DNA of 64,000 nt from Desulfosudis oleivorans Hxd3. Lineage in GTDB: Bacteria; Desulfobacterota; Desulfobacteria; Desulfobacterales; Desulfosudaceae. The notes beneath the pieces are model-generated. The model saw only the letters and a program-made list of their open reading frames with translations. It was not told the DNA's origin and searched no databases. The position numbers and the translations under genes were made by a program. This document shows, piece after piece, positions 42,473 to 51,146 of the stretch. The stretch covers positions 509,255-573,254 of the forward strand of contig NC_009943.1 of NCBI RefSeq assembly GCF_000018405.1. Direction: 5' to 3'. Each line of letters starts with the position of its first letter. Within the stretch, counting starts at the first letter, position 1.

Positions 42473-42806
42473 TTGCGCTCCTTAATAATAAAGGATAAGA
42501 GGCGAACAGAAATAGATTATTCTATGCAGGTTGGCTGGATTCTGTCAAGACAGGCAGACGTTCTTTAAATTCGAACGCACCGGGTTGAGTGTCAAATAAC
42601 TTTAAGGCCTATTAAAAATTTTTATAAAAATGTAAAAAACGCTCTGTCCAGCGGTATCATCAAACCCCATGAATGAAGTTTCTGTCACAATTTTATTTAG
42701 TTATTTTAGAATATTATATTCATCAATCAGGTTTGAGCGGCCAGGGCATGGGATGCGGTATGGTTCTTGTATAACAAAAGAGGGACGACAACCAGGAGCG
42801 TATTTT

Positions 42807-43310
42807 ATGAACAGGGAAATGAAAAAAGGGTTTACACTGATGGAGCTGATGGTGGTGGTTGCCATTACCGCCGTGATCATGGCCATTGCCATACCCAACG
42901 TGGTGTCCTGGCGGAACAACCAGCAGCTTTCCAGGGCGGCCCGGCAGGTCTTTGTGGATATTCAGGCCACAAGAATGTCGGCCGTCAAATACAATCAGTT
43001 TGCCTTTATTCAGTTTGATACCGGCAACGGAACATACGTGGCCTGGCGGGATTCGCCGGACGGTGCGGCCAGCGGTGTGCTGGACCCCGGGGATGACAAC
43101 GTTATTCTGCGGGGCAATATGCCGCCGGGGGTAGAGATGTCGGCGGCGGCTTTTTCCGCTCCAAACGGCGATACGGCCGGCTTTTCACCCATGGGTCTCT
43201 GCCGGTGGCCAAGTGGTGCCTTCAGGAGCGGGAGTGTGACCGTGACCAACGGGGTCCGGGACAGCAGGATTATCCTTAACGAGTCCGGCAGGATAAGAAC
43301 AGAATCGTGA
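42807..43310 (+). CDS. Type IV minor pilin, FimT/GspH type
   Basis: 167 residues. A short leader MNREMKKG followed by the class III signal FTLMELMVVVAITAVIMAIA (cleavage after Gly, Glu at +5). The C-terminal domain is GspH/FimT-like. It should prime or decorate the pilus. ATG 42807 has CAGGAG upstream; the upstream open stretch is not coding. First gene of a five-gene minor-pilin cluster. Confidence 0.9.
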   Translation: MNREMKKGFTLMELMVVVAITAVIMAIAIPNVVSWRNNQQLSRAARQVFVDIQATRMSAVKYNQFAFIQFDTGNGTYVAWRDSPDGAASGVLDPGDDNVILRGNMPPGVEMSAAAFSAPNGDTAGFSPMGLCRWPSGAFRSGSVTVTNGVRDSRIILNESGRIRTES

Positions 43311-43320
43311 GGACAGCACA

Positions 43321-44100
43321 ATGCACAGCCAGAAACACCTGTTAAGATCGGCATATGGTTTTACGCTGGCGGAATTGCTGGTGGCCATGGCGGCAGCATC
43401 TTTGATCATGGCGCTGGTGGTCGCCACCTATTTCGGCCAGACCACCACCAACAGCTCCCAGGGCCAGGTGGTGGCCATGCAGCAGAATCTGCGGGTGGCC
43501 CTTCAGGTCATGGAGCGGGAGATCATGATGGCGGGCTACAAGCCCAGACCGGGCACGTCCGTGCCCGCCGCTTTCGGCATTATCACCGCTGACGCTGACG
43601 AACTGGTTATCTCCATGGTGGAGCCGGTAACCGATCTGGACAGGATTGATAACGACAGCGACGGAACGGTGGATGAGTCCGGCGAAAAAGACGGGCGGGA
43701 CAATGACGATGGTGGAGCCGGTGAGGTGGATGAGGCGGGAGAGATCATCACCATTCGTTACCAGCTTTATGATTCACTGGGTGATGGGGATCAGGACCTG
43801 GGAAGGGAAGAACTCAACTCTAACGTGTCTGTCTCCGCCATTGCCGAGAATATAGAGGCTCTCGAGTTTGTGTATACGCTGGCCGACGGCACCCAGCCGA
43901 CCCCCCCTGTATCGGCGGCCGACCTGCCGGATATTCGGGCTATTGGCATCTCTATTCTGGCCAGAACGGAAGAGCCGTCGGTCTCCGGGTATGTGGACCG
44001 GATTATTTACAAAACGCTGTCCGGCACTGACTGGGGAGCCTATAATGATGCGTACCGGCGACAGCTTTCCGTTGTCACGGTGAATCGCAGAAATTTTTAA
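43321..44100 (+). CDS. pilW: Type IV minor pilin, PilW-like
   Basis: 259 residues. Prepilin motif GFTLAELLVAMAAASLIMAL after a 12-residue leader. An Asp-rich loop (DRIDNDSDGTVDESGEKDG) resembles a calcium-binding site. PilW-family proteins help assembly of the pilus tip complex with PilX, PilV and PilY1. Ten bases separate it from the preceding gene. Confidence 0.88.
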   Translation: MHSQKHLLRSAYGFTLAELLVAMAAASLIMALVVATYFGQTTTNSSQGQVVAMQQNLRVALQVMEREIMMAGYKPRPGTSVPAAFGIITADADELVISMVEPVTDLDRIDNDSDGTVDESGEKDGRDNDDGGAGEVDEAGEIITIRYQLYDSLGDGDQDLGREELNSNVSVSAIAENIEALEFVYTLADGTQPTPPVSAADLPDIRAIGISILARTEEPSVSGYVDRIIYKTLSGTDWGAYNDAYRRQLSVVTVNRRNF

Positions 44101-44122
44101 CCGCACAAAAGGCGCAAGAATA

Positions 44123-44608
44123 ATGAACGCAAAAAACAGCTTGGCGAAAAGAAGGGCGAACCGGTCTTGCAGCATCGGCCGAAACGGTTTTACCCTTATC
44201 GAGGTGCTGATGGCTGTGGCCATCTTTTCCATCGGGGTGCTGGGGGCCGCTTCCATGCAGACCAGCGCGGTGAGTACCACCACGCGGCTTCGCAAGGCCA
44301 CCATGGGCGTGGCCTGTGCCTCGGATGTGATGGAGCGGCTGTTTTCCCTGGATTTTTCCCATCCCTACCTGAGTGCCGGCACCCACGCGCCGGGGGACGG
44401 CGAGGACGAGGACGGCGATGGCGAGGATGACATGCCGGTAATCCCGGAATACAACAGCGTTTTTGAGTCCATCACGTGGAGGGTGGACAATCAGGATCTG
44501 GATGTTTCAACCGCCGGTATTGACGCCAAGGTGATCACTGTAACCGTGCTCTGGGGCGGCGGTTCCAGAAATATCACCCTGACAAGCGCAAGAACGTTCA
44601 AGGCATGA
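44123..44608 (+). CDS. pilV: Type IV minor pilin, PilV-like
   Basis: 161 residues. Prepilin motif GFTLIEVLMAVAIFSIGVLG after a leader of about 23 residues, as in PilV. An acidic Asp/Glu-rich stretch (DGEDEDGDGEDD) follows. It lies in the cluster between pilW and pilX and overlaps the next frame start. Confidence 0.88.
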   Translation: MNAKNSLAKRRANRSCSIGRNGFTLIEVLMAVAIFSIGVLGAASMQTSAVSTTTRLRKATMGVACASDVMERLFSLDFSHPYLSAGTHAPGDGEDEDGDGEDDMPVIPEYNSVFESITWRVDNQDLDVSTAGIDAKVITVTVLWGGGSRNITLTSARTFKA

Positions 44609-44628
44609 TCATCAGAAAGGAGGCTGTG

Positions 44629-45126
44629 GTGAAAACCGCATTTGATAATCTGAAAAACCAGAACGGGTCCGTGCTGGCGCTGGTGCTGATGGTGATGGTG
44701 ACCATTCTGATCATCGGCATTACCGCAATACACGACACGGCGATCGAGGGGAAGATATCCCGCAACAGCACCATTCGGAGCATCAGTTTCTACCGGGCCG
44801 AAGCCGCGGCCCGGGAGGCCATTCAGCTGCTGGAAAATTCGAACACCCCTCTGACGGACCTGATACCCGGCAGCGGCAGCGCCTTTGCCTGGATTCAGGA
44901 CGTGGGATTTGACGTACAGGCCGATGCCGGGGCCTCGGCGATCAACAGCGGTCTTGTGTCCAATGCGCAGTACCTGGTGGTGTATGACGGTTTTGCCGAA
45001 GAGGGAGAAATGGGTATGGAAGAGGATACCCATCTGTACGAATATATTATTTACGGCCGGGGGTTTTATGATGTTCGTGACCAAAGCGACTGCACCCTTC
45101 AGATGGCCTATCGCCGCCGGTTTTAG
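44629..45126 (+). CDS. pilX: PilX-like minor pilin assembly protein
   Basis: 165 residues from a GTG at 44629 that follows AAAGGAGG by five bases; an ATG at 44605 overlaps pilV and is less likely. N-terminal GSVLALVLMVMVTILIIGIT is a hydrophobic helix with the PilX_N pattern, lacking the typical G-F prepilin cleavage site but with SFYRAEAAAREAIQ following. Part of the PilVWXY1 tip complex. Confidence 0.85.
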   Translation: MKTAFDNLKNQNGSVLALVLMVMVTILIIGITAIHDTAIEGKISRNSTIRSISFYRAEAAAREAIQLLENSNTPLTDLIPGSGSAFAWIQDVGFDVQADAGASAINSGLVSNAQYLVVYDGFAEEGEMGMEEDTHLYEYIIYGRGFYDVRDQSDCTLQMAYRRRF

Positions 45127-45183
45127 AGATTTTCAGGCGGCCGGGTTTCGGCCGCTATTCAGCATCACCAGAAAGGGAGGTGT

Positions 45184-48100
45184 ATGATGAACCGCAATAT
45201 AATCAAATGTGATGGCAAAACAGGACCGGGCCGTGCCGTTCGGACGGTCGTCTGTCTTTTTGTTCTCCTGCTGGTCATGTCTTTTTCCGCTGTCGGCGCC
45301 TGGGCCGGTGATTTTGGAAGAAATCAGGACGCTGGCGACACGGCGGACCGTGCCAGACGTTATTCTCTTGATTTTTCAGGGTCTGGCCAGAACGACGAGT
45401 GGGACTGGGACTATGACTGGATTAAATTTAGCCTGGATCAGACTGCGGAGGTGACGTTTACCCTCACCAATGACAGCCGGTACTCATATCTGAGAGTTAC
45501 CAACGGTGCCACCGACCTCCTCGGCGACTGGGTTGCGGCAAACACCACTCAGGTTCTCACCCTGTCGCCGGGTCTCTATTATGTGTGTGTGGCTGCCTAT
45601 CCCAACGGCATTTTTACCAGAACACGATATACCCTGTCCATTAGCGCGGTGTATGGCACCGCCTGCTACCTGGACGCGGACGGTGACGGTTACGGCGATC
45701 CGACGGATGTGATTTATAACGCTTCCTGCCCTGCCGGACGGGTGGCCAACGACGACGACTGCGATGACACCGACCCGGCCAAATGGTCCGGTGCCCTGGA
45801 TATCTGCGACGGCATTGATAACGACTGCGACGGTGATGTTGATGAAGATTGTGCCACCTACTATCGGGACACGGACGGTGACGGGTACGGGGATCCGGGC
45901 CATACCGCCAGTGCCCCGGCCGCCGGGTTTGTCACGCTTTCCGGTGACTGTGATGACACGAATTCGGCCATAAACCCCGGCGCCACAGAGGTGTGCGACG
46001 GCATCGACAACAACTGCGACGGCGCTGTCGACGATATCAATCTCTGGTACTACCTGGATGAAGACGGGGACGGTTACGGCGACCCTGCCGGTGAGTTAAA
46101 GCCGTGCAGCCTTACCGGGTATGAGGGGTATGTGGACAACGGCCTGGATTGTGATGATTTTGACGCCGCCATCCATCCCGGCGCCACAGAGATCTGCAAC
46201 AACCTGGATGACAACTGCGACGGTGCTATCGACGAAGGGCTGCCGGTGGTGACCTACTATTATGACCAGGACGGTGACGGGTGGGGCATTCCCACCAACA
46301 GCCAGTCCGGCTGCACTCCGCCGTCCGGTAATTATGTAGAGGCCGATGACGCGGACGGTGACGGCACCGATGACTTTGACTGCAATGACGAAAATCCCCG
46401 CATTCATCCCGGAGCTTTTGATCCCTGCAACACAACCATTGATGAAAACTGCGCCAATGGCATGGACGACTGCGAAGAATCGCCAGCCGGCTGCGCCAAC
46501 CTGGCCGATTATCCCCTGGAAACCCGGGCGATTTCGGCAAACCCCATGGTGGAGTTTCTGTTTGACGACTCCGGCAGTATGGCATGGGAGGTGATGCATA
46601 AGGGCACGTATAATGGCAAGTTTTACTATCAGTATTATTACAGGGGGGTGCGCTCCGCCAGTGTGTCGGATGTGTTTAATACCACTTCGTCCACGGACCG
46701 GTCTTTTTATCAGACCCAGTGTGCCGATGAAAACAGTCTGTACTACAACCCGGAATACAGTTACGTGCCCTGGCCGGGCCACACTCCGGCCGATCCGGAC
46801 AGACCCAAGAAGTCGCCTGACAGCAGCGACACCATAACCATGAATGATAATTTTTCCTCCATCGGCATCAGCAATGCCCACTATTTTGTAAAGGACGGGG
46901 GCAATGTCTATCTGGTGGATCTGGATTCCTCCGGCGTCCGATATTATACGGTGAGTTACGAAACCGGATCTTACTACTACGGTCGGGTCAACAGTGTCTC
47001 GTTGATAGGGAGCGCGCCCACCGGTGTCAATATTGGGTCCCTGGCCGAGGCGCGCCAGAACTTTGCAAACTGGTTCCAGTTCTACCGGACCCGGCAGAAC
47101 ACGGCAAAGGCATCGATCCTGCAGGTGGTAAACAGCCTCAGCGGGGTAAAGATCGGTGTGCACACCATTAACGGCAACAACAGCATCACCATTCCCAATA
47201 CGGGCATGCTTTCCGTGGATGACAACAAGGCCACCATCCTTGGCTATATAGAGGACGTCGGCGCATACAGCGGCACCCCATTGCGACTGGGACTCAAGGC
47301 GGTGGGCAACTTTTTCGCGGGCGACTACAGCGGCGTTGATTCGCCCTATTCTACTGTGGCGGCTGGCGGCGAGTGCCAGGCGGCATTTGCCATTGTGATG
47401 ACCGACGGTTACTACAATGGATCGAATCCCGGTATCGGCAATGCGGATGCCGATGATGCCAACAATGATTTTGACGGCCCGCCGTTTGCCGACAGTTACA
47501 GCGATACCCTGGCTGACGTGGCCATGTATTTTTACAAAAACGACCTGCGTGATGATCTGGCAGACGCCGTACCCACCAACGAATATGACCAGGCCACGCA
47601 TCAGCACCTGGTAACCTACGGCGTCTGCTTCGGCCTGGTGGGGACCGAAGACCCCGCCGACTACCCCAACTGCCCTGCCGGCGGCACCGGTGCCTGCCCC
47701 GATCCCTGGCCCAGCCCGGGGACCGATGAGGGACCGGGACGGATCGACAATCTCTACCATGCCGCGATAAACGGCCGGGGAAAGTTTATCTCGGCGTCCA
47801 ACCCATTGCAGCTGGTAGAGGCCATTAGAGCCATTATGGACGATGTGGTGGCGCGGAGAGGGTCCGGCGCGTCAGTGGCGGTGAGCACCCAGTCGCTGAA
47901 GGAAGACACCCTGCTTTTCCAGGGGTCCTATGATTCGGCCGGGTGGAAGGGCGACCTGCGGGCCTACTCCATCAGCATGATGACCGGGTTGATCAATCCG
48001 AACCATGTCTGGTCGGCGGCCGCCGGTCTGGACGCGCTGACCGACACAGAGGCCAAGGCCAGAAACATCTTTACATATGACGGCTCCACCGGTGTTGCCT

Positions 48101-49824
48101 TTTCCTATGACAACCTCTCCGAAGACCAGCAAAGCAGCTTGGGTGAAACCGAGACCGATCAGCGGCTGGTGGTCGATTTTATTAAAGGGGACCGGTCAAA
48201 GGAGCAGAATAATGAGAACGGGCTGTTCAGAATCCGGCGAAGCCGCATGGGAGATATTGTCCACTCTGCGCCGGTTCACGTGGGCGACACAATTTACGTG
48301 GGCGGCAACGACGGCATGCTGTATGCCTTCAACGCCCTGACCGGCGCCGAACGGTTTGCCTATATTCCGGAGCATCTGTATCCTTACTCCAAGCTTTATA
48401 AGCTGGCCGACCCCAACTACATTCACAAGTTCTACGTGGATAACACGACTTTTGTTCGTAATGACCTGCTGGTCTGCGGACTGGGCAGGGGGGCGAAGGG
48501 GTATTTCGCCCTGGACGTGTCAAACCCGTCGGGCTTTACTGCTTCAGACGTACTGTGGGAGTATCCAGCCGTGACCTATGACGGCACTGAGTCCGACCCG
48601 GACATGGGTTACACCTTTTCCCGGCCGGCTGTGGTGCCGTGCGGAGCCTACGGCGATGTACTGATATTCGGAAACGGATACAGCAGCACCAACCAGGAGG
48701 CCGTACTCTATGTGATTGACATCGATGACACGGACGGTTCTTTTGAGGAAAGCGATGTGAAAAAGATTTATACCGGCGTGGGCAGCACAGGCACAGGGGT
48801 GTGCAACGGCCTGTCCACCCCCACCCTGATCGATACCGACCAGGACGGGGACCTGGACATCGTCTATGCCGGAGACCTGCAGGGCAATCTGTGGAAATTT
48901 GATCTGTCCGGCACAAAAGATACATGGGCGGTGGCCTGCAAGGATTCAAGCGGAAACCCCAAACCACTGTTTCAGGCAAAAGATGAGAGCGGTAATGTTC
49001 AGCCCATCACCACCAAGCCGGCTGTGACCAAGCACTGTGCCGGTCTTGGCTACATGGTGGCCTTTGGTACGGGCCAGTTTATGGCTGAGGGCGATTTTGC
49101 CGATATGTCCACTCAGGCCCTTTACGGCATATGGGACTGGGAAAATGCCTGGGCCGCGGCGGATGATGAACTCTCTGCCGACCAGCTGGACAGAATGCAT
49201 TATGGGTACCTGCGGGCCCCCAGCAGCGGTGTTCGCCTGTTCTCGGAGATTGAGGCCAGCGGCATGTTTGCCTCCCCCAATCCGGAGGTCTCGCTGACAC
49301 TGGTGAAACAGAGCCAGGTGTCTCTGTCTTCCAGCGAGCGGGTCACCAGTGAAAACGATGTCAACTGGTTTTCGCCGGACAAGTGGGTGGCCCAGCGGGA
49401 AGCGGGAGAGACGCCTTACTCCGGGGGCCAGCATGTGGGATGGTACCTGGAGTTTCCGTCCGGCGGCGGCGAACGGGTCATTTCCGACCCCCAGATTCGA
49501 AGCTCCAAAACAGGCAACCTGCTGATCTTCATGTCCCTGGTGCCCTCCATAGAGGTGTGCCGGGCCGGCGGATACTCTATCTTCAACGTGCTGGATGCGT
49601 GTACCGGGAAATGGGAAAAAGGCGTCGTGCTGGATGATATCTACTATAAGCCGCCGATTATTGACCCGCCGGAACCGCCGCCGCCGTTGGATGACGACGA
49701 TGATAATGATGATGGCTATATCGGTGATCCGGACAGTTCTCTTGTCCCCTATGACCCCGGCAACCCGCCGGAGACCATTGAAGGGGAAAAGAAGGGCATG
49801 GTGTTCTGGCGGTTTATCATGTAG
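45184..49824 (+). CDS. pilY1: PilY1-type pilus tip protein with MopE-like repeats
   Basis: 1546 residues. A signal peptide (about 1-42), then a PPC-like domain (about 55-160). MopE-like acidic Cys repeats follow (about 160-445; CDGIDNDCDGDVDEDC and variants such as CDGIDNNCDGAVDD). A von Willebrand A domain has the MIDAS motif DDSGSM at residues 461-466. The PilY1 beta-propeller lies at about 1020-1340, with a DTDQDGDLD calcium loop near 1220, and a Pro/Asp-rich tail ends the protein. It is expected to cap the pilus and mediate adhesion or calcium-regulated retraction. ATG 45187 is an equally good start. Confidence 0.92.
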   Translation: MMNRNIIKCDGKTGPGRAVRTVVCLFVLLLVMSFSAVGAWAGDFGRNQDAGDTADRARRYSLDFSGSGQNDEWDWDYDWIKFSLDQTAEVTFTLTNDSRYSYLRVTNGATDLLGDWVAANTTQVLTLSPGLYYVCVAAYPNGIFTRTRYTLSISAVYGTACYLDADGDGYGDPTDVIYNASCPAGRVANDDDCDDTDPAKWSGALDICDGIDNDCDGDVDEDCATYYRDTDGDGYGDPGHTASAPAAGFVTLSGDCDDTNSAINPGATEVCDGIDNNCDGAVDDINLWYYLDEDGDGYGDPAGELKPCSLTGYEGYVDNGLDCDDFDAAIHPGATEICNNLDDNCDGAIDEGLPVVTYYYDQDGDGWGIPTNSQSGCTPPSGNYVEADDADGDGTDDFDCNDENPRIHPGAFDPCNTTIDENCANGMDDCEESPAGCANLADYPLETRAISANPMVEFLFDDSGSMAWEVMHKGTYNGKFYYQYYYRGVRSASVSDVFNTTSSTDRSFYQTQCADENSLYYNPEYSYVPWPGHTPADPDRPKKSPDSSDTITMNDNFSSIGISNAHYFVKDGGNVYLVDLDSSGVRYYTVSYETGSYYYGRVNSVSLIGSAPTGVNIGSLAEARQNFANWFQFYRTRQNTAKASILQVVNSLSGVKIGVHTINGNNSITIPNTGMLSVDDNKATILGYIEDVGAYSGTPLRLGLKAVGNFFAGDYSGVDSPYSTVAAGGECQAAFAIVMTDGYYNGSNPGIGNADADDANNDFDGPPFADSYSDTLADVAMYFYKNDLRDDLADAVPTNEYDQATHQHLVTYGVCFGLVGTEDPADYPNCPAGGTGACPDPWPSPGTDEGPGRIDNLYHAAINGRGKFISASNPLQLVEAIRAIMDDVVARRGSGASVAVSTQSLKEDTLLFQGSYDSAGWKGDLRAYSISMMTGLINPNHVWSAAAGLDALTDTEAKARNIFTYDGSTGVAFSYDNLSEDQQSSLGETETDQRLVVDFIKGDRSKEQNNENGLFRIRRSRMGDIVHSAPVHVGDTIYVGGNDGMLYAFNALTGAERFAYIPEHLYPYSKLYKLADPNYIHKFYVDNTTFVRNDLLVCGLGRGAKGYFALDVSNPSGFTASDVLWEYPAVTYDGTESDPDMGYTFSRPAVVPCGAYGDVLIFGNGYSSTNQEAVLYVIDIDDTDGSFEESDVKKIYTGVGSTGTGVCNGLSTPTLIDTDQDGDLDIVYAGDLQGNLWKFDLSGTKDTWAVACKDSSGNPKPLFQAKDESGNVQPITTKPAVTKHCAGLGYMVAFGTGQFMAEGDFADMSTQALYGIWDWENAWAAADDELSADQLDRMHYGYLRAPSSGVRLFSEIEASGMFASPNPEVSLTLVKQSQVSLSSSERVTSENDVNWFSPDKWVAQREAGETPYSGGQHVGWYLEFPSGGGERVISDPQIRSSKTGNLLIFMSLVPSIEVCRAGGYSIFNVLDACTGKWEKGVVLDDIYYKPPIIDPPEPPPPLDDDDDNDDGYIGDPDSSLVPYDPGNPPETIEGEKKGMVFWRFIM

Positions 49825-49841
49825 GCGGGTTGTGTGCACAT

Positions 49842-49875
49842 GCGGGAAGCCCTGAAGACAGGGCTTCCCGCTTTT
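49842..49875 (+). terminator. Hairpin terminator after pilY1
   Basis: Perfect 13-bp stem GCGGGAAGCCCTG/CAGGGCTTCCCGC with loop AAGA, followed by TTTT. Confidence 0.8.
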
Positions 49876-49894
49876 AAAAAAAGGAGGGCTTGCA

Positions 49895-50230
49895 ATGAAA
49901 ACAAATTGGCGTGTTTTTGGCATCGCGCTGGCCTGTCTGGTCGTCCTGGTCCTGGTTTCCGGTTTGCCGGGCAGCGCCGGCCAGAACGATCTTGCCGCTG
50001 AAGACGTTCAGGAAATCGTGGCCCAGGAAACAGGCAATCAGGGCAGGATTCTGTCTGTGGGAGACGGGTCGGTCAATATTGATGACGTGGAGTATTTTTT
50101 TTCCGGTAATACCCGGTTTTACTCGGCCACAGGGAAAACGCTTTCTCCTTCAAGCTTTCGGACGGGAAGTCTGGTGCGATTTCTGCTGGACACGCCGTCC
50201 ACGATAGGCGTGATGATCAAGCTTAAATAA
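49895..50230 (+). CDS. Small secreted protein downstream of pilY1, function unknown
   Basis: 111 residues. A signal peptide ends about residue 28 (SAG), followed by an acidic helix and a short beta-rich domain (NIDDVEYFFSGNTRFYS ... GSLVRFLLDTP), an SH3/OB-like small barrel (inference). No family recognised. A good ribosome site AAAGGAGG precedes it. It sits between two terminators directly after pilY1, so a link to the pilus is possible. Confidence 0.7.
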   Translation: MKTNWRVFGIALACLVVLVLVSGLPGSAGQNDLAAEDVQEIVAQETGNQGRILSVGDGSVNIDDVEYFFSGNTRFYSATGKTLSPSSFRTGSLVRFLLDTPSTIGVMIKLK

Positions 50231-50249
50231 GGGTATTGGAGTTTAAACG

Positions 50250-50304
50250 AAAGCGGCTCCGGTTGTCTCTTTTTACAGGGTGACAACCGGGGTCGCTTTT
50301 TTAT
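50250..50304 (+). terminator. Terminator between secreted protein and HAD gene
   Basis: Long stem, 16 of 18 paired (50250-50267 with 50282-50299), followed by T6. It may work for both convergent genes, since it touches the HAD stop at 50301. Confidence 0.85.
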
Positions 50305-51146
50305 AATGCATCGGCCAGTTGGGCAAGGTCGGTGATCACCATGTCCGGATAAAAGTTTTTGCAGCAGGGGTCGGATGCGTGAAGGCGCAGGGACCGGGCA
50401 TCGCCGGCAAACAGCACGGTCTGAAAACCGACGGCCCTGGCCGGGGCCATGTCTTTTTTCATGTCATTTCCCACAAACAGGGTCTGGTGGGGCAAAATTC
50501 CCCGCTTTTCAAGGGCACGCGCCGCCAGGTCAAAGAGGTGGGGCGAGGGTTTGGCCACGCCGTGGCGATACGAGTAAAACACCAGGTCCGGCAGCGCCCA
50601 TGATGCTTCGGGGGCGCAGCCGGAAAAGTATTCAAACAGCAGGGGCGTGTAAAACTGGGCGTTGGAGACAATACCGGCGGCCAGTTTTTTTTGTTCTATT
50701 TTTTCTGTCAGTTTCTCAAGGCCGGGCATGGGCCAGACCGGGTTGGTGGTCATTTCATGGGCAAAGGCCGCGTTGCGGGCCGCCTGAAGATCATCGGTGT
50801 TTAGAACTTTCTGCCACAGCCGGTCGATTTCAATTTCCGGAAAATCGATGCCGTCTGCTTTTTTTTGCGCGTGCGCGTTCTGAATTTCCCGGGCCAGGGC
50901 CAGGCTGACAGCAGCGGGAAAGTGAAGGTTGGCGTCTTTCAGCACTTCCTGCAGCAGCGGCCCGGTCCGTGGGTGTTGCGTCTGCTGGCCGGTATCGCCC
51001 GCGGCGCTGATAAACAGGGTGCCGTAGATGTCAAACAGCACGGCCAAAACCGGGTGCGCTGGGCCTCCTCTGGGCGCCATTGGCGTGGGAACCGGGACCA
51101 TGGGGGCCAGCAGCCGGTCGGCGCATATTTTATAGAACCGGTTCAT
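50301..51146 (-). CDS. HAD-superfamily hydrolase
   Basis: 281 residues from ATG 51146, which overlaps the stop of the upstream glycosyltransferase gene (ATGA). Motif I is VLFDIYGTLF (Asp nucleophile), with GIVSNAQFYTPLLFE as motif II region and TLFVGNDMKKDMAPARAVGF as motif III/IV. A small-molecule phosphatase; the substrate is not known. The tight coupling suggests it dephosphorylates the product of the glycosyltransferase. Confidence 0.85.
   Translation of the reverse strand: MNRFYKICADRLLAPMVPVPTPMAPRGGPAHPVLAVLFDIYGTLFISAAGDTGQQTQHPRTGPLLQEVLKDANLHFPAAVSLALAREIQNAHAQKKADGIDFPEIEIDRLWQKVLNTDDLQAARNAAFAHEMTTNPVWPMPGLEKLTEKIEQKKLAAGIVSNAQFYTPLLFEYFSGCAPEASWALPDLVFYSYRHGVAKPSPHLFDLAARALEKRGILPHQTLFVGNDMKKDMAPARAVGFQTVLFAGDARSLRLHASDPCCKNFYPDMVITDLAQLADAL

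Noticed and set aside
42669-42806. Upstream extension of the first minor pilin
   Set aside because: Type IV prepilin leaders are short and ATG 42807 has a ribosome site; the extension has no family match.
46096-47760. 554-codon minus-strand frame inside pilY1
   Set aside because: Val/Ile/Gly-rich shadow of the Asp-rich repeats; no ribosome site, and the plus gene has clear domains.
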